From contig NC_135178.1 in NCBI RefSeq assembly GCF_041146795.1, forward strand, positions 2,954,344-3,018,343: a DNA stretch of 64,000 bases. The letters are read 5' to 3'. Of this stretch, positions 1-11,134 are shown piece after piece. The position numbers were made by a program, and so were the translations under genes. Under the pieces are notes generated by a model, which did no database searches, was not told the DNA's origin, and saw only the letters and a list, made by a program, of their open reading frames with translations. The stretch is from Maylandia zebra. Taxonomy: Eukaryota; Chordata; Actinopteri; Cichliformes; Cichlidae. Each line of letters starts with the position of its first letter. Positions within the stretch are counted from its first letter, which is position 1.

Positions 1-1122
1 ATATCAAAAGTATAGATTCAACAATATTGATTCATAGATTTATTTCTATGTGTTCTAAGTTTATAATTCCTCATTCTGAATAAATGGGATTTGGGTTTTG
101 GTCAAGGCTGCCCAAAAGAAGACACGTGACCTGCTTTATTCATTTACAGTACTGGAGACACTGAAAAGAACCTGAAATCAGTGACTGATTTTCAACTCAA
201 ATTAGAAATTTACACAATAAGTTTAGGAAACTGGAAGTGTAATGGAATGGTGTTTTGTGAACTGTACTAAATGAAAGGGAAATATGTCACATTTTATATC
301 ATTTAAAAGAAAAAGGTCCAAAAATACAAAGGCAGAAGTTAATGCAGAGGACAACCCAACAGGAATAACTCATCCAAAAATGACAGGTTCCAATAATGGC
401 AGAAGGAAAGAGGAGTAAATGTAGGAGGAGGGCAGCAGCGCCCTGATGCTGCTTTATCCTCCACCTTTCAGCACAGCAGAGTCCATGCTTACACCGAGGC
501 AGCAATGGTTATACAGACAGTGTTCAAACATGACAGAAAAACACATGTGATCTATATTTGCCACAGAAGTCTATGATTCTATATTATATGGGTGCAAAAG
601 GTACTAGTGGACAAGACTAAACATTTTCTTTTCCCCACCAAAAGTAACATATTATTGATTAACTGCAAACCATAACCTGTGATATAAAAGTACAGTGCAG
701 CATGACAAGACTGGACCTGCATATTAAGGCACATTGACAGTTTCTAGTATTTCATCTCTTTCTGTATTCTGTTTTTCAATTTTTAGTTGATTTCTGAACT
801 AAAGTCTCTGATCTCAAATGTGATCAACAGAAAAGCTTTTTGAAATTTGTTAGTAATTTTTATAATAGGTAATAGTAGTCGTAAAGGAAGTATGAACGAA
901 TCTCACAATACAGCTCCAATGTTGGCATTTATATTAATGTGTCACTTCTAAATGTAACAGATCTACATTTACATCAGATCAGATAGTATTAAGAATTGAA
1001 AATAATCTTTACATGAAAATATGTCGTTTTGAGTAAATCTAGGTTCGTTTAAAACACAAAACACTTTTTCCTGAGCAATAAATGTTCATATAATTCCAGT
1101 TAATGTTTTGGGGTATACTCAC
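1..1122. other. AT-rich stretch, nothing recognised
   Basis: Unique-looking AT-rich DNA. I see no repeat family, RNA gene or convincing coding frame. It lies on the 3' side of the candidate minus-strand exon at 1123-1211, so it may be intron. Confidence 0.5.
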
Positions 1123-1211
1123 CGGACAAACAACGATCATGTCAAACGGACTCTTAAAATAAAGCTGCAAAGTCGGAGATTCCAAAGCATCAATCCTGAG
1201 ATTTGACACAC
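1123..1211 (-). CDS. Candidate internal exon of an unidentified host gene
   Basis: Read on the minus strand, an acceptor ending ATTCCAG precedes 89 nt, which are followed by a near-consensus 5' splice site (CCG|GTGAGTAT). Only one frame is open. It uses two leading nt to finish a split codon and then gives 29 codons that end exactly on a codon boundary, beginning VSNLRIDALESP and ending DMIVVCP. The other two frames contain stops. The composition is typical of a folded domain rather than translated AT-rich noise. The pyrimidine tract before the acceptor is weak. I do not recognise the protein. If real, the gene runs right to left, with its next upstream exon at higher coordinates. A chance open frame cannot be excluded at this length. 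Confidence 0.38.
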
Positions 1212-2422
1212 CTGGAATGTTATTGATAACTAAATGTTACTGAAGACAGAATCATCAGAATAGGGGCAACATACTAAATGTGGCCAAAGAGTTGTTTTTC
1301 TGTTTGATAACCATGTTTGGGTTTCAGCACAAATGCACTGTAAGTTTTTTTATGGCACTTTTCTTTTGAGGCCGGTGTTGACTTTTATAAAGTATAGCCA
1401 GTTAAATAGTTGGACATTGGCTCAGTATGTGGGGCTTAAAATGAGACTCAGGGATAAATCAGCAGTGAAAACATTGCACAGTTTTCTTGTTTATAATTTT
1501 GTTCTTTAATTACCTTCATGTAAGCTGTGACAGCATGAGCGCAGTTGGCTGTAAAAAGTAATGACCGCCTAAATTTCACAAATGAAAAATGAATGATTTT
1601 ATTTATTGTGTATATTTTTAGTTACTTATATTAATTACTACTGCAGTGCATTATAACATTTCTTGATTTACACTAATATGTTACTGCGAATATTGGATTT
1701 GTAAGGTTTCAGTGTTGAACTGTTAAGATAATTAGACACATTCAAAAATTGCAAAAAAAAAAATTAAATCGCAACATATTGAGTTTTATTTGATCAAATA
1801 AGTAATCTGATGAAAAATTATTTTCTAGTTAGATTGATCTACCCCCCCCCCCCCCCCCCCCCCCCCCCCCACCACCACCACCACCACCACCACCACCCAC
1901 CGCCTGCAAACTGTGACGTCTTATGTATTTCTATTGGTTGTCCTTTTTTAACTTTTTCAGACTTACTTGAAGACACAGTCTTATATTAATTTATATCATT
2001 TATATTTTTTTAATATGTATATATTTTACCTTTTATGATTTCAAGCTTTATGACAGCTCATGACAGCTTTTGCTGTACTGTAAGCAGTCACACTGAGCCC
2101 AGCAACAACTGTTCCTCAGTGTGACCCCTGTGACTCCAATGTGTTACAAAAGGGTGCAGGAGCTGTTTTTGCATTGTGTTAATATGGATCAGAGGCCATC
2201 TGAGTCCTCAGACTGTGAAGCATCTGTGAAGATTTTGATCCCCACTGCAATGCTCTTTATGAGAATGTAATTTCAACTTGAATCATCTGGATATATCACC
2301 ACTAACTTTAAAAGCTGCAGTTTTGTCAGTGGGCTGAAATGCAGCTTTTAGTTATGAATATGCACTTAATAAATCAGGTAAATGTCTTCAGAGAGGTTGA
2401 AGAGTAAAGGGCAGAGTCTACA
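1212..2422. other. Non-coding stretch containing a poly-C/ACC tract
   Basis: Apart from the poly-C tract at 1842-1897 I see no repeat family or gene. It would be intron if both minus-strand exon candidates on either side are real. Confidence 0.45.
1842..1897 (+). repeat. Poly-C run followed by (ACC)n
   Basis: Twenty-nine consecutive C (1842-1870) followed by about nine ACC/CAC triplets. The complementary strand is a long G run able to form a quadruplex. The length is likely to vary and may be imprecise in the assembly. Confidence 0.95.
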
Positions 2423-2620
2423 TCAGGATATTGAACATAGTGCTTGTAAAGGATCTTTCAAAGCTATCGCAGCTTTGAACAGACTGAAGTTATCCTTCAA
2501 TGGGTAGTAGAGCATCGATTCACTGATCCACTTCACATAAACTGATATTTTATAGTATTTGAGGGAAGCAGGCAAAATTTGGCACAGAGGAACTCGGAAG
2601 AATCGCTTGATCGTCCACTT
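2423..2620 (-). CDS. Possible terminal exon, unidentified protein
   Basis: On the minus strand a textbook acceptor (long T/C tract ending TTTTATCAG) is followed by 65 open codons and a TGA. The frame begins KWTIKRFFRVPL, contains a YYKISVYVKWISE segment and ends ALCSIS. It is rich in aromatic and basic residues and I cannot place it in a family. It would suit a last coding exon. However, 1123-1211 lies further downstream on the same strand, so both can belong to one transcript only if this one has an internal donor, which I do not see. It could be chance. Confidence 0.2.
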   Translation of the reverse strand, partial: KWTIKRFFRVPLCQILPASLKYYKISVYVKWISESMLYYPLKDNFSLFKAAIALKDPLQALCSIS

Positions 2621-4424
2621 CTGATAAAATAAAAGAAGAGAGAATACAAGGTTTCCTCCCGACAACAGTTGCCTGCTGGATGGAGTTAATCAATAATCAG
2701 CATTGTGTCGTCTTTCTCATCACTCAGTTGCGGCGTACTGTTTTGCTCCTGGTTTTGTGTGTAGCGCTGTGCTCCCACCCTGGCCCCTGTCAATCAGCCC
2801 CAGACTGCCAGGATTACAAAAGAAGCTCATTCTGCCACAGGAGCCCCTCTTTGGAGAGCAATTCTAAAACTTACATGCCTCTTATTTGTTGGGTCAAAGG
2901 TTAAATTGCTGACCCTCCCCTCCATTCCTCCATCTCGCTCTCCCCGCCGTGGCCAAGCCGTACTCCAAGTCTTATATTTACATGGATTAGAGTCCTTTCA
3001 CGCTGAAGAAAAGAGCTGGTTCACAGTCAAAGCCCAAGGAGCAGTCCATGCTGCCCGAGTGGCCACATTATTCACTGGCGGACAATGACCATATTGTAGT
3101 TATGTGGAAAAGGAGGGGGCAGGAGGAAAGCGAAATCCCCCCCTTTTGCCATGGCAAAGTCCTACACTTGTGCCACGGAGAGGGGAGGGCCAAGCCCCAT
3201 CCGCTTTTTCAAGCAGAGCAAACAAAGCCTGCCCACTGTGAACAAGATGAAGATGTCAAAAGCTTTTAGGCAGGGGGGTGGGGGGTGAGATGGGGTTTAG
3301 GGGATAAACCAACAAAACAAGTGAAAAGGCTTTTTCTCAAATGGATAAATCCCACTAAGTCTACATTTCCACATCAGATTTGCTCTCTCCTTTAACATCC
3401 TGCATCCTCCCCCTCTCAATAACCTTTCCTAATCAAACCATATCGAAAGACGAGAGGGAGGTCTGGCTTTCCCAGTTCCAGTTCAATGTGATTAAAAAAA
3501 AAATCATGCTTGATTAAGAAATTCAGGTGAAAAATCTGATCTTGAAAATCGACCTGATAATTTGAAAAAGTACTGAAAAAAGCCCTCTCACCATGGACAC
3601 CTGGGAGCTTTGAAATGTCCAGAACATTCTTGGCTCATATAAACTAAAATAGCCGAGTTATTCTGGATGCATTAAAGAAAGGTTTCGTGGACATACGGAT
3701 ATTTTGCTTCAACGTACACCTACGGCTGTGGGATGTCTTAAAGGACAGAAGCCCGAGGCACTGTGAATGACATAAAGAGGCCTGGTATACAGCCACAGCT
3801 GATTCACATGCAAATAGCCAGCCTTGCACTGACTCTGATTAACTCCCTGTGAGTTCATAGTTTCCCTGTTAACAAAGATTTAGATGCTTTTGAGTGAAGC
3901 AGTACATTAAGTGGGGAGAGAGAGAGAACTGCTAGCAAACCTTACTGTAAAGCCCCCTCAGGACATAATGCAGCCTCCATCTTGATGGCCTAATCTGCCT
4001 CACAGAGCCGGCAGTGCTACAAGGAATGAAAAAAGGAGACATAACAGAGCGGTGCTTTTGTTTTTCATTCCATCGCAGCACCAAAACTTCTCCAAAAGCC
4101 CCATCACCGAACTGACTGAATGACTTGAGACTGAGCCAATCAAGAGCTATGTGCCTGGTGGACTCTGTGAAACGGGTCATGCTGCTGTTTGCTTCTCAGC
4201 AAAGTCCATCTGCAACCTCACTGTTGACAAAAAAGCTGCTCTGTATTGTTTCTGGAATGATACATTGCTTTAGATCAGAATTAGTGTTTGAGGCATGCAG
4301 AGATGAATCTTGTTGTTGAAAGGTTACTGGAAATTTTTTTATTTAAATTTAATTTCATTTAAAACAGCACACATTTTAATTTAAGTAGAAAACTTTAGAT
4401 TTTCTGTTTTGGCCAAAGGGTATG
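2621..4424. other. Unique sequence without recognised genes
   Basis: GC-moderate patches (2750-3270) alternate with AT-rich DNA. Short open frames occur on both strands, but none has a recognisable domain or good splice context. No repeat family was recognised. Confidence 0.4.
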
Positions 4425-4857
4425 GAAGCCCGTTTCCGCCACTAAATAAAAACAAAAAAGCTAGTATCCATAACTCGAAATTTCGAGAAAATAACTGGAA
4501 ATTTCGAGTTACTTTTCTCAAAATTTCGAGTTAGCTCTGCCAATCAAAAATATACGTGAATGAGGTCGCTTTCTTGTTACCCGGAAGCATATGGCGCAAA
4601 GGGACGCGCACTCAAAAACGGATCCCAACAAATTGGCGCTTTCGCGAGTACGTTTGCTGATAGCAACACCATGTGATTCAGCTAATAACACAGGGATTTC
4701 ATCATTTGTGAAGCCAGGCTGAAAACACTCAGCAATCTGTGCATTCACGACTGGGTGTAATACCGGCAGCTTAGCTGTAGCATTTGTAGCTGAGGGCTTC
4801 AGCTTCCGGGTAACGAGGAAATGACGTCATTCACGTAGATTACTGATTGGCAGCGCT
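4425..4857. mobile_element. MITE-like inverted-repeat element, right end truncated
   Basis: Two 55-nt segments, 4534-4588 and 4802-4856, are reverse complements at about 46 of 55 positions and enclose about 213 nt of non-coding DNA. To the left of the first arm lie three copies of a motif ending in AAATTTCGAG, including a perfect 14-bp palindrome CTCGAAATTTCGAG at 4474-4487. The matching outer part is missing on the right, so the right end looks cut off. No transposase is present. This resembles a small non-autonomous DNA element; I cannot name the family. Confidence 0.5.
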
Positions 4858-4861
4858 GTGG

Positions 4862-4910
4862 TGGCACTGTGATAAACTGGCTTTCTGTCCAGGGTGTACC
4901 CCATGTTCCA
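4862..4910 (-). repeat. Short fragment of a dispersed fish repeat
   Basis: The stretch around CTGTCCAGGGTGTACCCC resembles the middle of the dispersed repeat also seen at 29021-29113, 35875-35965 and 61628-61801, in reverse orientation. It is very decayed. Confidence 0.35.
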
Positions 4911-6570
4911 TGTTCTGTAACAGCTGGTAAAGGTTCCCAATTCATAAGGCACTAAATCATTCCCAACCCAGAGTGGGTACTCCACCTTTATCTGGCTGAG
5001 AACCATGACCCAGAGCTGACCTAGTATGGTTAATGAATCTGAAGTGGTTAGTAAGCCAAGTTAGTCTTTTTTTAATTCACTGGCTTTGTCCAAAAGTCCC
5101 ATGTCAGAAAAAGTGACCCTATCCTGCTCACGTTGTACAAAAGAACTACAATGCTTATGGCACAATTATGTAGTATAATGTACTTGTGGGGTACTATGTC
5201 AGGATCAAGTGAGTAAGTAAACACATCTATATATTGGTGCAAGAATGCTTATCTGGGTCTATGCTGAAGGACACATTACCAGTTCTTGGTATTGTGTGTT
5301 CTGTGATCATTTTATAAAATATTGTAACGGCTTGATGCAAATGTTAATACAGGCGATGTGCGATTTATGCTATAGCATATGTTGCAATGTTAGAAATGAG
5401 TGTAAAAGTTGTTTAAATCGAATGAACGTGACTTTGCTGTGCAGCTTTGATTCATATGGTCTGGTTGCTGTGCCACCCTTAGCCTCTGCAGCAGCACCCT
5501 GCATGGTACAGCTCTGCTGGTGTGAAACCAAGAGAATAGCCTTTGTCAAGGTGTACTCGCTTCAATTCTCACTCATCTCCCCTGGCATAGGGGTGTTAAA
5601 TTATATGCTCCAGAGGACTCCACATTCATATTTTTACAAGACCCAGGTTATTAGGCAAACAGGCTCTGCACATGTCCCCCGCTATGACAGTTTTCGCAGT
5701 CAAGGATTTCGACCTTTATTTCCATCCAAGTACCGCCTGCTCTCCCCTTCACACCCCCTGTGACACACACACACACACGCATGTACAGCCTCTACCAACC
5801 CTCACCAATTCCCGCTCCCTCTTTCTCTAACTAGGCGAGAGCCTCTAAGTCTGTAGAGGGTGTGATCACAGTGTAGTTGCTCTGGGTGTAAGACTCCAGG
5901 CAGAACGGCTGCAGATCTGAACCTTCCAATCTACTTGGTGGATTGACAGCATAGCCCTCGACCCCCTCACCCCTCATTTTGCAGCTTTATTTATAGTTCC
6001 CCTCTGCATAGTTCATAGGGGGGAAAACTGGGTTTCTGATGACCATTTGTTCCTGAAGAGGAGACAAATTACAAATGTGAGCTTTGCCTTTGTACTTTAA
6101 AAATGCCTTTTTCATAACCAAAACGAGCCTGATGAAAAGACCAAGGAACATCAAAGTGGTTCGCCCTCCGACAGAAAGGTTAAAAGTTGAGCTTGAACAC
6201 TGATTCTCTCGCATTCTTCCTGGCCCGATTCTCATTAGCCACTCATTTTAATCAGATACACCATCAATTAGTATGACTTTTAAATGCGTTTGATGCCTGA
6301 AAGTTGGATCTCAAGGACGCATAACTTTCAGCAATGGGAAGAACGGAACGGAAGCATCCGGTGATACGCTCACAGGTGTGTCTGTATGTATTTTTTTGTT
6401 GCCATCACACAGGAACACTAGCAGGGAAAAGCTTTTACTAGAAAACAACCTTTCATTTGACAGGTAAAAATGTGCCTATTTAGCAGGTAGGTAAAACCAA
6501 CAGAACCCAAAACCCTAGTTGGTTTGGCTGTTGGATATTAATGTAAGAGGGTAAGCAAGTTCCAAGCTAC
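4911..6570. other. Unique sequence; one chance-like long open frame
   Basis: An open frame of 172 codons lies at 5245-5763 on the plus strand. It has no recognisable domain, is rich in Cys in an unpatterned way and has no clear splice or promoter context, so I treat it as chance. A short (CA)n lies at 5763-5779. Nothing else was recognised. Confidence 0.4.
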
Positions 6571-6786
<216 letters not shown>

Positions 6787-7256
6787 TGTTTGTTTAATTG
6801 TGTGTTAATCTGGTTTTATCAAGCAGAATAAAGTATGTAATAAACAGACAGATTGACAGCAGAATGATAAGATGTCAGGCGACCACAGCAGTGGTGACAC
6901 AGCAGGTCAGAACAGGATGACACCCATCTATCCATCACTGCCTGCTTCAGCACAGCTGAGCAAAAAATGAACTCATTTTGTACAGGACAGAGGACGAGTG
7001 AAGCTGACAGAAGAATTGCTGTAAAACACAAGGCCAATAAAATTCTTAAACATTTTTCTGTGGATTTTTTTAAAGAATATATCAAATTTGATTTCATATT
7101 CAATACTAACATGGTCTAACTAATTCCATACTGTTTGCAGGACATATTCTGAAGCACCAACGGTGTTTTAAAAAGAGTTGTTCAATCTAACTGCAAAAAG
7201 TGAGAGATGCTATTGTAAAAAAGTGTTTACCTGTGAATTTGACAAATCTGTTCAGT
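6787..7256. other. Unique sequence, nothing recognised
   Basis: A 97-codon minus-strand open frame (6819-7112) shows no recognisable domain and is not supported. No other feature was seen. Confidence 0.4.
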
Positions 7257-7458
7257 TTTATTTGTAAAATGCTAAATCACAACAGCAGTCGCCTCAAGGT
7301 GCTTTATATTGTAGTAATACAATAATACACAGAAATCCCCAACAATCAAAAGATCCCTTTTTAGCAAGCACTTGGCAACAGTGGGAATAAAAAACTCCCT
7401 TATAACAGGAAGAAACCTCCGGCAGAACCAGGCTCAGGGAGGGGCGGGGCCATCTGCA
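7257..7458 (-). mobile_element. 3' tail of a Rex1/CR1-like LINE
   Basis: Matches the start of the longer minus-strand copy at 60051-60245 by eye: the AAATCACAAC segment, GTCGCCTCAAGG, the AACAGGAAGAAACC block and the GGGAGGGGCGGGGCC block occur in the same order. It is a 5'-truncated, non-coding 3' end in minus orientation. Confidence 0.7.
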
Positions 7459-8099
7459 TTTTTTGTTCCAACAAACCTTTTTGTACATTTCAGTCTGAGG
7501 TGTGATCATGTGGAAAATGTGTTCATTTGAAATATTGACCACTGAAAACTGGCTTTTAATTGTTTTCAAATAAATATTAAGTGTTGAAATTGAAATGTCA
7601 CTGACTTCCTGCTAACAAATATATGACTGATGTACTTATTGTATTTAATTAGCTTCAAACCTACATGCGTTGTGCAATTCCAGTGTTGAAACATCATCAG
7701 CTCCTACTGCATGAGACGCCCTGTAATAAAACCCATTCGTACTGCTAGATCAAGAGCAGCATCAACTTCTGAAGATGAAACATGAAGCCAGTGAAAGTAC
7801 TTTAAAAAATCAGTTACTGCACAGACCTCTATGTTAGGTACCCAAGTCAGTAGCATTGAAATAACATTTACAGCCTACAGACAAGTTTGGCCTATATATT
7901 AGTTTCCCTCTTTGTAACAACTCTATGACAATAATTTTATTTTATAAAACTGTAATACTGGTTTAAAGCTCGGGGCATCAGTGTTTTGACTGACAGGTGT
8001 GCCGACACAGGGAGCTGTGGGCTGTCTGCTAGGCCTAATTCGAGTCACCAAGCTTGACATTTTTACTGTTTCTGCTTTTTCTGGAACAAATAATAGAGT
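7459..8099. other. Unique AT-rich sequence, nothing recognised
   Basis: No repeat, RNA gene or supported coding frame was seen between the LINE tail and the Tc1 remnant. Confidence 0.4.
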
Positions 8100-8927
8100 C
8101 GATCTGAAACGTATTCACAGCATTTCACTTGTTCCACATCTGATCGTTTTACAGCCTTGTTCAAAAATGGATTAAAAATTTTTTCTTCTTCAAAATTCTA
8201 CACACAGTGCACCATAATGACAAAGTGAAAAGAGGTTTCTTTATAAACTTTAATACCTTTTTTAAAAATGACAGAAATATAACACGTACTTAAGTATTCA
8301 CAGTCTTTGCAACTTTGGCAGCAATTACAACCTCAAGTCTTTTTGAGCATGAAGCGCCTTGAGGTGACTTTTGTTCTGATTCGGTGCTATATAAATAAAA
8401 TTGAATTGAATTGAACTGAACTGAATTGATGCTAAAAGGTTGGCACGACTGTTTTTGGACAGTTTCTTCTATTCTTCTTTGCAGAAACTCTCAACATCAA
8501 TCAGGTTGGAATAGGAGGTGTACATCCATGTGCACAGCCATTTTCAGATCAGCGATGTTCACTCAGATAAGGCTCTGGCTGGGCACTCGAGGACATTCAC
8601 AGAGTTGTCCTGAAGCCACTCCTTTGTGTCCACTCTGTTAACTGTGGGACCTTATACAGACAGGTGTGTGCCTTTCCAAAGTCCAGTCAATTGAATTTAC
8701 AACCGGTGGATTCCAGTCAAGTTATAGAAACATCTGACAGATGATCAGTCGATCAGTGGAAACTGGATGCACCAGTTACAAGTGTCATGACAAAGGTTTG
8801 GAATACTTATGTACATCATAGTTGAGATTTTTCATGATTTCAACCAAAACGTTTTTTTGTTGGAATAAGGCTGCAGCATGACAGAATGTGGAATGAGTGA
8901 AGGTCTTTGAATATTTTCCAGATTAAC
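8100..8927 (-). mobile_element. Decayed, internally deleted Tc1-type transposon
   Basis: The two ends are imperfect inverted repeats: the GTATTCACAGCATTTCAC region at the left answers the GAATGAGTGAAGGTCTTTG region near 8895-8915, and the ACAGCCTTGTTC block answers GGAATAAGGCTGCAGC. Between them are antisense remnants of a Tc1 transposase (for example around 8545-8630), but most of the gene is deleted and it is full of stops. The copy is interrupted by a LINE tail at 8353-8426. The orientation follows the transposase remnant. It is non-autonomous and old. Confidence 0.65.
8353..8426 (+). mobile_element. Nested LINE 3' end inside the Tc1 remnant
   Basis: Reads AGCGCCTTGAGGTGAC, then the conserved GTGCTATATAAATAAAA motif, then TTGAATTGAA-type tail repeats. 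This is the plus-strand version of the 3' tail seen in reverse at 7257 and 60051. The Tc1-derived sequence resumes on the other side, so the LINE inserted into an existing Tc1 copy. The flanks share a short ATGA/TGATG-like overlap, too short to be a certain target duplication. Confidence 0.7.
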
Positions 8928-10939
8928 GGCTATTAGTTAAAAAAAGCTCCAAGACATGAACAGTGCAGAAACACTACACCGTGTGTCCTGGTGTTTGCTA
9001 CAGTGCACGAGTGAAACTCTAGTGTTTTAAAAATCTGTTATTGGTCCTAATTAGCAGGTATGTGTATCTCTGTTTATGAATACAGGTTGCTAACCAGGTC
9101 TGCTAACATTAGCTCGTAACTGAGCACTTCGAATGCTCCAAATTGTCCCAGTATATTCTCTTCTGGGTCCAAAACACAGTGTGGCTGTGGCCAGAATGCA
9201 AAAGCTCAGGCTCAACTTTTAAAATCCAAATCCAGCAGCAGATGATGACAACAGAGGGTTTTTTTTTACAGAGTGAGAGAAGAGAAACAAACTAATCATG
9301 TATAAAAGAGGTTTAGTCAAGTCAGCAAATTTGGGGTATGAAATTAAACTGGATTACGCATGTAAGTAAACTTAAACACAGTTCACTGAAGCTGAGCTCT
9401 GCTTCCAGATATTCAAATTACACAATTTTATAGTTTGACTTTATCTCAGTCAGCATCGCTGCACGATCAACTTCTGAAATCTGCTCTCAGAAATCCGTGT
9501 CACAGAAATGCTCTGTCACACGGAGGCTTTTCTGCCGTGTATCCTGTTCTTTTGTATCACAACTCTACTTTTTAAGTAGAAAAGTATTTAACATGAAACG
9601 CTATGCTGATCTTTTTCAATTCATTTTCTAAATTCCAGTTCCTGTGTAATTGTGAACTCACGGTGGCAGATACGTTTTCAATTTGACAAAAAATAAAGCG
9701 ATGGAGTCAGGGGGAGCCTCGGTAGAGGTGTTGGAACAGGATCTGCTTGAAAAAGGCAGGTAGCCGAACAGAATCGAAGGAGTTAACACTCAGCTGTGGT
9801 TAATCTCCTCAGGGGGACTTTGGGGCAATATCCAGTTAGACTGGAATGCGAATGTGTGTGATTCTGACCAGGGACTGGCATAACTGTCTCTCACTCCTCC
9901 TGCCGAGAGCCTACGTTGGCTTCTCTCAGCAGTGTTATTTCTCCCCAGCACCCTATTAAAACTGCTCTCAACACATGGAACTGGCTTCGACTAGGGTAGA
10001 CAAGCTACTCCCCTGAGCCTAACCGCTGACGCTTGAATCCAAACCACACAAGACCTTAGACTGCACAAGTGTTATACTGAAGAATTAAATCTGCCATCTA
10101 CAGATGTTGGAAAGTCTCCGAGAGGAAAAATGAGTCAGAAATCAAAATAGGAAAGTTAAACAAGATGTGTCCATCCAAAGTTTACCGAGATGCTTGCAAT
10201 ACCCTACGCACTGATAAGTTGTTGTCTTTGGTTGTTTCTACCAACTAAGGCTTCAGACACATACAGGTCTCGAGACCAGTTCATGACCACTGGGCTGTGA
10301 CCAAGAGTGAGGGAATAATATGTATTCTCCAATCAGTAGTGATTAGTTGGTTGTAGTTGCTGTGAAATCAATTGCTAATCCCCATTCAACAAGAGGCACA
10401 AACAATGGTTAGAGACTGCTTTGATTGCATGTAAATATAAGCACCATTTGAATGATTTGTTTTCTTTTTATTGAGCAAAGCACTCACTATCCATCACTGG
10501 AAAACAACCTTATGTTAAAATGGTTACATTATGACTCTTGTCTTTTTAGCTCCTAAGAGGAATCTTTGTAAATCAAAGGAGCTCAAAAGAGTGCAACATT
10601 TTAAAAATACTCTGAAGAAATGTTATCCGTTTTAAAACGGCCCTACATGTAAATTGTGGCGTTTTTACACAGTAGCTAAGGCTTTTACTCCCCATGGGTT
10701 CTTCTCAGTAAACTTCAGGGGGTGTGTCTGTATTTCCGCTGTGAATTAGGCTAACTTCAGCAGATGGTAGTAATTTACAGAAGGCTACCCTTTGTGTTAA
10801 AGGCAGAGTCAACACACTGTACTGGCTTTCTTGTGTTTAGAGAAGAGCTGAATGCACAAATAAGCTGAGCCCAACAGTGGGTCCATCACTTAGTAACAGA
10901 TGAGTGAATGGTAGCACTTAGAGAATATGCAATGATATA

Positions 10940-10943
<4 letters not shown>
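8928..10943. other. Unique sequence without recognised genes
   Basis: No mobile element was recognised. The section about 9700-10060 is more GC-balanced and less repetitive than its surroundings and could hold regulatory DNA, but nothing in it can be named. Confidence 0.4.

Positions 10944-11028
<85 letters not shown>
10944..11028 (+). repeat. (TA)n microsatellite with near-palindromic flanks
   Basis: About 85 bp of uninterrupted TA. The flanks (GATATATCTAA on the left, TTAGAGATATATT on the right) are themselves near-inverted, so the whole tract from about 10933 to 11040 can fold back on itself. Confidence 0.95.
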
Positions 11029-11031
<3 letters not shown>

Positions 11032-11078
11032 GATATATTAGATATATTGGTATATTGGTGGGTTCCCCCTTCATCCCA

Positions 11079-11134
11079 GCTACTCATCACTCTACATAAC
11101 AGTCCACATACTGTTATGTAGAGTGATGAGTAGC
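11079..11134. other. Perfect 24-bp inverted repeat with 8-nt loop
   Basis: 11079-11102 is the exact reverse complement of 11111-11134, separated by TCCACATA. The stem is mixed in composition (contains CTCATCACTCTAC), so it is not a simple-repeat artefact. It lies about 50 bp from the long TA tract. It could be a small foldback or MITE remnant, a template-switch product, or a transcribed hairpin. The stem is at the short end for a microRNA precursor, and perfect pairing is unusual for one. Confidence 0.9.

Noticed and set aside
3590..3650. Minus-strand exon ending at a GTGAGAGG donor near 3590
   Set aside because: Only about 50 nt, with a poor acceptor and no recognisable product; too weak to list.
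5245..5763. 172-codon plus-strand open frame, the longest outside repeats
   Set aside because: No domain, no coherent composition, no splice or promoter context; consistent with chance in 64 kb.
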